In this document: piece after piece, positions 30,385 to 35,474 of the stretch
How the letters are laid out: each line of letters starts with the position of its first letter
Position numbering within the stretch: position 1 is the first letter of the stretch
From: an uncultured Nitrospira sp.
GTDB lineage: Bacteria; Nitrospirota; Nitrospiria; Nitrospirales; Nitrospiraceae
Length of the DNA: 35,474 nt
Assembly: GCA_902500775.1 (NCBI GenBank)
Contig: CABVRZ010000033.1
Location: 1-35,474 of the forward strand
Direction: 5' to 3'
Program-made: the position numbers and the translations under genes
The notes under the pieces: generated by a model
Databases searched by the model: none
What the model was told of the DNA's origin: nothing
The model's input: the letters and a program-made list of their open reading frames with translations, nothing else

Positions 30385-33300
30385 ATGAAGTCGGCACAAA
30401 CGGGGTCGACGCTCCAAGTCTCCGTGGTGCACGGAGATCTCAATCATACCAACCATCCCATCCTACTTGGCCATTACCAAGGGGACACGATTGCAGGGGC
30501 GGAACGCGTCGTGGACAAAATGGTCGTTGGCGCCTTATCCCAACGGTACCACTTGGGCTGCTATCCAGGACGAAACGGGACCGCCGCCGTGGCGCTGGCT
30601 CCGTCGAATGAGATTCAGCGATCCCTGGGCGTCCAGCATGGCGCCATTGTGATCGGACTCGGCCAATGGGGTGAATTGACGCCCTCAGCACTGACGCAAG
30701 CCGTCTCGCAGGGCGTCATAGAGTATTGTTTGCATATCCACCAGTGCCGTAGCGCAGCGGAACCATTGGAGGAATTGAAAGGACTCGTGATCAACAGCCT
30801 GTTGATCGGGTCGAATACGTCGGCGAACATTGCGGTCGAGGATTCGGTGAATGCCATTGTGCGGGGAGTGGTCCTGGCGAATCGTGCCCTCACCCATAGT
30901 TCCGCGGAGGCACAAGGCCCCAGGCTTCCACGGGTGGTTCATGTCCAGTTTATCGAGCGGTTGCTGGATGTCGCGGTCGAAGCAGCCAAGGCGGCGCATC
31001 GCGTCAAAAAGCGGAGTGCACGCGAACTACAGGCAGCCATTCAGATCGAACCCCGCTTGAAGAAAGGCAAGGGCGGTCAGACCAGACTGGTGCCGCCCAG
31101 CTCGAAAGGCTACTGGCGTCGCTGGACCATCGCTGCAGTTCAGGACGCGCCACCTCCACCTCCGATGAGTCTGCCTGCCGTGCTGAGGGACCGCCTCCGC
31201 ACCGTGCTACAGGATGATCAAAGCCATGATCCGAAAGTCTATCGCGCCCTGCTCGATCTGGCCTTAAGAGACTGCGATCTGACGGCGCCCCGTCCGCACA
31301 AACTCCGGTTTCTGGCCCTGTCGGATCGAGCGAGAGCCGAGGCGACACTGCAGGACAATCAATCCGACCTGATCGAACAACTGATTCAACGCTCGATCAC
31401 CACCCAGATCTTCCATCAGGACATCGCGAAGACACTGTTCGAACTCTTGATTCCGCTGGACCTGAAAGAAAGTCTCCGCAGCCTCGAAAACGTCGTATTC
31501 ATTCTCGACAATGTCACGGCCAACTATCCCTGGGAACTGATAAGCGATGCGGATCAGTCTTATGAGCAAACGCGGCCTCTGTGTGTCCGAATGGGGATGA
31601 TCCGACAGCTGCAAACCGTCGGCTACGACAACCATGCCCGAGACACCACCTCCCGCAATGCCTTGGTCGTTGGAAATCCTCAAACCCCACTCAATTATCG
31701 CGATCTGCCTAATGCCAAAGCAGAGGCTCAACGTGTGGCCGCGCTGCTGGAACAAGCCGACTATCGAACAGAATACACGTCGACTCGTCTCAGGGCCGAG
31801 GAAGTCTTGAATCAACTCTTTGCCCAACCCTATCGCATCATCCATATTGCTGGTCACGGGTATTATCACGAAGGGGACGCAGAGACGACAGGGACCAAGT
31901 CCGGCGTCGTCCTTAGCGGCGGGATCTTTCTCACCGCGGCAGAAATCGCGCAGCTCGATCCGATCCCGGAATTGGTGTTCTTGAATTGTTGCTACTTGGG
32001 ACAGATCGATCGTAACGCCCCGAATACGTTGGCGGCGAACAAGTTGGCTGCCAGTATCGCGGGTGAGTTGATCCGAAAAGGCGTGCGCGCAGTGGTGGCG
32101 GCAGGTTGGCCGGTCGAGGATGAGCCGGCGCTGTGTTTTGCAGAATCGTTTTACCGGGACCTGCTCGCCGGTCAGCCTTTCGGCCGGGCTCTGAAGGAAG
32201 CCCGGTCCAACACGTGGAAGAACTTTCCGTCTTCCAATACGTGCGGAGCCTATCAGGCCTATGGCGATCCTGATTTTTGCCTGACCAGCAACGACAGGTC
32301 TAGTCGTGGCGACGGTGAGGATGAAACGGTTGCTGCGGAGGAAGTGTTGATTCAGCTGGACAGTCTCTCGGCGCAGCTCACCGGTACCAAGGACGCAACG
32401 GCAAGGGGACGGTTGCGTGAGGTCGAGCAACAATGCCCGTCGGAGTGGCTCAAACAGGGAAACATACAGGAACGATTCGGCGTGGTATATGGCGAGCGCG
32501 AGCTGTTCGCTGAAGCCGTTGAGCACTATAAGCAGGCCGTCGAGTGCGAGGATGTCTCGAGCCCTGCGACGCTGCGTGCGGTCGAACAATGGATCAATCT
32601 GACGGTACGTCAGGGAGAACAAAAAGGCGACCAGGAGATCATCAAAAAAGCAATCGACCGAGGCGAACATCTTCTCGACATCGCAAAGACGCCGGAACGC
32701 CTAAGCATCATGGGGAGTGCCTATAAGAAACTGGCACAGTTTGAACCTGATCCTGTCCAAGCTCGATCCTATTTGGAACAGGCGGCCGCCTATTATCATG
32801 AAGCAGCCTGGAGACGACAGCAAGAGGGGACGGCCGACCCATACCCGATCCTTAATGCTCTGGTTGTTGAGGCCCTCCTCGGACGGAAGACCGGAGATGA
32901 GCTCGAGCCGTCACTGGCACAGTGCGAGGGCTTCGCGCAGCAGCGTTTCTGTGCGGATCGGATCACATGGGATGCCGTTACGGTAGCGGATGTCGCGCTG
33001 ATCAGAGCCTTCGTGCGCCATGTCCTGCTGAAGGAGCAGGAAAGCCTCGTGCGGACTTACCGATCGGTATTTGCGGAATCATCGGCAAGCCAGAAAGAAC
33101 AGAATTCGGCTCTCACACAGATGAAGTTTATGCGAGAGATGGTCAAGAAAGTACCGCATGCCGATCGTGACGCGAGTGCGTCGGCCATAGAGGCACTTGA
33201 TGCGATTGTGACACAGTTACGGCCCATGGAACCGCTCTCGGCGAGCCCAGTCAAGCCAACATCTACTGGGACTTCCAGACAGCCGCGGCGCTCGAGGCCG

Positions 33301-33405
33301 TTGCCAAAATCGCTCGGACAAAAGAAACCAACGCGCAAGGACGTGGAGCGTCGGTCCATCCATCGAAAGGGGAAAGCGGGCAAGAGGCGACCGACGTTGT
33401 CGTGA
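30385..33405 (+). CDS. CHAT-domain protease fused to an unknown N-terminal domain and TPR-like C-terminus
   Basis: The 1006-aa product has a CHAT (caspase-HetF-associated) protease domain at about residues 420-640. Catalytic His491 lies in HIAGHGYYHEG, and Cys536 in FLNCCYLGQ. The closing motifs are GVRAVVAAGWPVEDEPA and ACGAYQAYGDPDF-like, as expected. The N-terminal 230 residues (HPILLGHYQGDTIAGAERVV ... HGAIVIGLGQWGEL) are unusual for CHAT proteins. They faintly recall a macro-like alpha/beta fold, which is inference only. Residues about 660-880 are helical, TPR-like. The last 45 residues are strongly basic (KSLGQKKPTRKDVERR). I chose the ATG at 30385, preceded by GGGAGGG; a GTG at 30355 is possible. 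It probably partners the caspase encoded 118 bases upstream. Confidence 0.88.
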   Translation: MKSAQTGSTLQVSVVHGDLNHTNHPILLGHYQGDTIAGAERVVDKMVVGALSQRYHLGCYPGRNGTAAVALAPSNEIQRSLGVQHGAIVIGLGQWGELTPSALTQAVSQGVIEYCLHIHQCRSAAEPLEELKGLVINSLLIGSNTSANIAVEDSVNAIVRGVVLANRALTHSSAEAQGPRLPRVVHVQFIERLLDVAVEAAKAAHRVKKRSARELQAAIQIEPRLKKGKGGQTRLVPPSSKGYWRRWTIAAVQDAPPPPPMSLPAVLRDRLRTVLQDDQSHDPKVYRALLDLALRDCDLTAPRPHKLRFLALSDRARAEATLQDNQSDLIEQLIQRSITTQIFHQDIAKTLFELLIPLDLKESLRSLENVVFILDNVTANYPWELISDADQSYEQTRPLCVRMGMIRQLQTVGYDNHARDTTSRNALVVGNPQTPLNYRDLPNAKAEAQRVAALLEQADYRTEYTSTRLRAEEVLNQLFAQPYRIIHIAGHGYYHEGDAETTGTKSGVVLSGGIFLTAAEIAQLDPIPELVFLNCCYLGQIDRNAPNTLAANKLAASIAGELIRKGVRAVVAAGWPVEDEPALCFAESFYRDLLAGQPFGRALKEARSNTWKNFPSSNTCGAYQAYGDPDFCLTSNDRSSRGDGEDETVAAEEVLIQLDSLSAQLTGTKDATARGRLREVEQQCPSEWLKQGNIQERFGVVYGERELFAEAVEHYKQAVECEDVSSPATLRAVEQWINLTVRQGEQKGDQEIIKKAIDRGEHLLDIAKTPERLSIMGSAYKKLAQFEPDPVQARSYLEQAAAYYHEAAWRRQQEGTADPYPILNALVVEALLGRKTGDELEPSLAQCEGFAQQRFCADRITWDAVTVADVALIRAFVRHVLLKEQESLVRTYRSVFAESSASQKEQNSALTQMKFMREMVKKVPHADRDASASAIEALDAIVTQLRPMEPLSASPVKPTSTGTSRQPRRSRPLPKSLGQKKPTRKDVERRSIHRKGKAGKRRPTLS

Positions 33406-33477
33406 TGAACACAACAAGACGGTAGATCGTGGGAGCCATGTTCAACATATTGCCGGCAGTCGCTGGTACATGAGTCA

Positions 33478-33612
33478 AGCAGGCTGCTGAAAACCCCTTC
33501 GTTCATCCGTCGAGAGCCTCAGGACGAACGGGGCAGCCATGGAAACTATTGAGGTTCTCCGTTCGTGCTGAGCTGGTCGAAGCACAGAGATTGAGTTTGT
33601 CAGCACCCTGCT
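33478..33612. repeat. 135-bp REP/MITE-like palindromic element
   Basis: The ends are imperfect inverted repeats: AGCAGGCTGCTGAAAAC (33478-33494) against the reverse complement of 33596-33612, 14 of 17 matching. Inside are inverted copies of a motif of the form CGTTC-(A/G)-T-CC-(GT/TG)-...-GGACGAACGG. This resembles a widespread intergenic palindrome of the form 'CTTCGACAGGCTCAGGACGAACGG'. It lies between the CHAT gene and the next gene, with no coding capacity of its own. Confidence 0.65.
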
Positions 33613-33633
33613 CGTCATCAAGGAGGATGTCAG

Positions 33634-34410
33634 ATGAAGAAGACAGTGACCCCCCAATCCGCTCGTGAATTCATCAATGCCGCGAAGTTGCCGTTCCCGA
33701 CTCGTGGGGCCGTTGACGGCAGTCGAGAACTCATCGACTTCAACGCGCAGAAGACCCAGACCATGGTCGTGGCATCGGATGTCGTATCCTTCGTGAAAGG
33801 CGTATCGACCGAACGGCGGCAAGATATCGTCAATTCCAGTCTGCTCGCCCAGTTGGTGGCCAGTAAACAGGTGCCGGATCGGACGAATGTCACCCAATGG
33901 TACAAGGCCTATTTCGAGGTCCTGCAGAATATCGGATGGGTTATTCAAGACCACAGCTTCTCCTCTTACTCGGAAGAAGCGAATGGCCTGGAAGCGCACG
34001 AAGCGATCCTCAAAATCGCCGGAGCCTTCCTCGGAGGCACACCGGCGGCCCTGGCCATCGTGATGACGACGCTCGAAGCGTTGAAATCGATGGACGCCAG
34101 CAAGCCTTGGATGACCATCTTCGACCGCGAGACCAAGCATGCCAATACCGGACACTTCCAAATTGCCTTGGCCGAACAGGGGGACAACGACCAATTCATG
34201 GTCTCGCTGATGGCGTTCAGCTTGAAGGCCCAGTCGAGCTTGACACAGATCCTCTTCTTCAAAATTCGTAAGGACGAGGTACAGCTGGAGAAGTGCACAG
34301 GGAAGGTGACGAGTCATGACGAAGTGCTGTCGAGCGTTCGAGATCAGGTAAAGCAAAAGCTTGCGGCCCATACCAGTCAATATATCGCGAAGCTTCCAGA
34401 TCTCGGGTGA
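33634..34410 (+). CDS. Unrecognised 258-aa protein, candidate effector or protease target
   Basis: I do not recognise this 258-aa protein. There is no signal peptide and no clear membrane helix. A helical first half (REFINAAKL, WYKAYFEVLQNIGWVIQD) leads to a moderately hydrophobic stretch around 128-150 (LKIAGAFLGGTPAALAIVMTTL). A beta-rich part follows with QIALAEQ, FMVSLMAFSLKAQSSLTQILFFKIRK and VQLEKCTGKV. A helical tail ends at YIAKLPDLG. Alternating strands around a small hydrophobic helix can be seen in pore-forming proteins, but no gasdermin or other toxin motif is visible. AAGGAGG is placed eight bases before the ATG. It lies 228 bases after the CHAT gene, across a palindromic element. 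It is the best candidate for the system's effector purely by position. Confidence 0.7.
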   Translation: MKKTVTPQSAREFINAAKLPFPTRGAVDGSRELIDFNAQKTQTMVVASDVVSFVKGVSTERRQDIVNSSLLAQLVASKQVPDRTNVTQWYKAYFEVLQNIGWVIQDHSFSSYSEEANGLEAHEAILKIAGAFLGGTPAALAIVMTTLEALKSMDASKPWMTIFDRETKHANTGHFQIALAEQGDNDQFMVSLMAFSLKAQSSLTQILFFKIRKDEVQLEKCTGKVTSHDEVLSSVRDQVKQKLAAHTSQYIAKLPDLG

Positions 34411-34524
34411 AGGTCTTGTACAGGTGACGCGGTCTATTTCATGAGCGCTGATACGGGAGCGCGATGGCGTCACCGGCGCATCTCAAAAGATTCGTCTGAG
34501 CCGAAGTTGATCGGATATCACGGG

Positions 34525-35474
34525 ATGTTTTTTCTTCAACGACATCGTGGAGGCAGGGGCGGCATTATAGCCTATGCACTCAGCTGCAGTATCGCGTTCG
34601 CAAGCCTGGTTCAACCGGCGCTCGCAGCGGTGGCTGCCGTCGATCCGAAGGCGGAAGTGGCCGCGGCGTTGTACGCGGCTTCGGCCACGCAGGCGGCGGC
34701 CGAACGAGCGGCGGATGCCAAGCTGCAGGCGCAGCGCAACGAGATCGACACTCTGCGCACCCAGGTGCATGCGGGAGCGGCGCAACATCGAGCCGAACTG
34801 ACCGCCGCGGAAGAGAAATACGTGGCTGAGTTGGCCGCGCGTGATCGAATCTACGCGCAAGAGATCGCCGTCTTCCGCAAGGCAGTTGAAGACATCGCGG
34901 CGACGCCGGAAGGAGCCGTCGCCTTGGCACGGTTCAACGCCGGAGACGAACCAGGCGCCCTGCTCGTCTTGGACCAGCTCCGCGCCGCTCACGATGCCGC
35001 CCGGAAAAAACGGGTCGATCTGGAAAGCGCAGTGGAAGCCAGGCGCATTGCCACGCTGGCGCTGGAAGCCCGGACCAAAGGCAAGCAGACCACCGCGCAG
35101 GTCATCACGCGGTACGAAGAAGTTACACGGCTGGATCCGGGCGTCCATTGGGACTGGATCGAGTTGGGGCGCCTGTATCATGCGATCGGCAACCTCCCAG
35201 CTGCGTTACGGGCGGCTCACGCATCGACCAAGACCGCGGCAGACGATCGAGACCGCTCTGTGGCTAACAGCGCAGTCGGCGACGTGTTGGTGGCGCAAGG
35301 GGACCTGCCCGCGGCGCTGACGGCCTATCGCGCGAGTCTCGGCATCCGGGAGACTTTAGCGAAACGCGATCCGGGGAACAGCGAGTGGCAGCGGGACCTG
35401 TCGGTCAGTCACGACCGAATCGGCGACGTGTTGGTGGCGCAAGGGGACCTGCCCGCGGCGCTGACGGCCTATCG
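34525..35474 (+). CDS. Secreted TPR protein with 48-aa repeats (3' end outside window)
   Basis: A frame stays open from 34411 to the right edge. The start is uncertain. The ATG at 34525 gives a signal peptide of about 33 residues ending in LVQPALA; an ATG at 34441 would add 28 residues in front of it. The mature part begins with an Ala-rich helical coiled coil (AALYAASATQAAAERAADAKLQ ... RDRIYAQEIAVFRKAVED) and then TPRs (ELGRLYHAIGNLPAALRAAH). From 35277 it holds a 48-residue unit, GDVLVAQGDLPAALTAYRAS then LGIRETLAKRDPGNSEWQRD, whose second copy begins before the edge with identical DNA over 54 bases. TPRs of this class mediate protein contacts, and in CHAT neighbourhoods often serve as the sensor. 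G+C content is higher than in the TIR pair. Confidence 0.75.
   Translation, partial: MFFLQRHRGGRGGIIAYALSCSIAFASLVQPALAAVAAVDPKAEVAAALYAASATQAAAERAADAKLQAQRNEIDTLRTQVHAGAAQHRAELTAAEEKYVAELAARDRIYAQEIAVFRKAVEDIAATPEGAVALARFNAGDEPGALLVLDQLRAAHDAARKKRVDLESAVEARRIATLALEARTKGKQTTAQVITRYEEVTRLDPGVHWDWIELGRLYHAIGNLPAALRAAHASTKTAADDRDRSVANSAVGDVLVAQGDLPAALTAYRASLGIRETLAKRDPGNSEWQRDLSVSHDRIGDVLVAQGDLPAALTAY
35277..35474 (+). repeat. Start of a 144-bp tandem repeat array
   Basis: The 54 bases from 35277 recur without a mismatch at 35421-35474, a period of 144 bp (48 codons). The second copy runs off the window, so the array length is unknown. Confidence 0.85.

Noticed and set aside
31264-32670. 468-codon open frame on the minus strand
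   Set aside because: It lies wholly antisense to the CHAT gene, has no recognisable domain, and follows the codon pattern of the opposite strand; a GC-rich shadow frame.
33475-34473. 332-codon open frame on the minus strand
   Set aside because: Antisense to the 258-aa gene and running into the palindromic element. The plus-strand gene has the better ribosome site and protein-like composition.
34841-35320. 159-codon plus-strand frame near the right edge
   Set aside because: It is out of frame with the long open TPR frame, which carries clear repeats and a signal peptide.
1-35474. CRISPR arrays, tRNA or rRNA genes, complete insertion sequences
   Set aside because: No regularly spaced short repeats, no cloverleaf or rRNA-like segments and no transposase frame were seen on reading both strands.
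28046-35474. Classical bacterial gasdermin system
   Set aside because: The caspase/CHAT neighbours would fit, but no gasdermin-like sequence pattern is visible in the 258-aa or 142-aa proteins.

Overview
The window most likely comes from a complete-ammonia-oxidising (comammox) Nitrospira or a close relative. It opens with the last codons of a probable amoA and a full amoB (ammonia monooxygenase subunit B). The remaining gene content fits a Gram-negative, diderm, iron-demanding chemolithotroph: lipoproteins, a di-haem peroxidase, an outer-membrane porin, and TonB and Fbp iron uptake. The genus is inferred from recalled family likeness and was not confirmed by a search.

Layout. Positions 1-1390 hold the end of the amo operon, closed by a clear intrinsic terminator. 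Positions 1390-6740 hold an almost empty stretch, a delta-60-repeat lipoprotein, a MauG/cytochrome c peroxidase-like di-haem lipoprotein and an HD-GYP protein, all on the minus strand. Positions 6789-12078 form an envelope flavin cluster: a multi-pass membrane protein, an FMN-binding protein, a small lipoprotein and a porin on the minus strand, then a lipoprotein and an ApbE flavin transferase on the plus strand. Positions 12093-18192 are an iron block on the minus strand, read fur > fbpA > fbpB > fbpC > exbB > exbD > tonB, with a Fur-box-like palindrome in front of fbpA. Positions 18350-21208 hold a Panacea/DUF4065-like protein, an M32 carboxypeptidase and an O-methyltransferase.

From about 21.2 kb to the right edge the window is an accessory, conflict-system-like region with every gene on the plus strand. 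Part one is a TIR-STAND-WD40 protein with 14 WD blades, plus a TIR-like/TPR/SLOG-like protein. This pair is bracketed by four copies of a 16-bp element, GAATC-N6-GATAC, two on each side. Part two is a tightly spaced cluster: lipoprotein, basic-tailed helical protein, metacaspase-like protease, CHAT-protease fusion, an unrecognised 258-aa protein, and a secreted TPR protein with near-perfect 48-aa repeats that runs off the window.

How they may work together. The iron block plausibly supplies the haem- and iron-rich respiratory chain under Fur control. ApbE plausibly flavinylates the FMN-binding protein encoded across the divergent junction. The caspase and CHAT proteases lie beside uncharacterised partners. 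This resembles known bacterial protease-effector immune modules, but the partner set is not one I recognise, so it is the best candidate for an undescribed system here.
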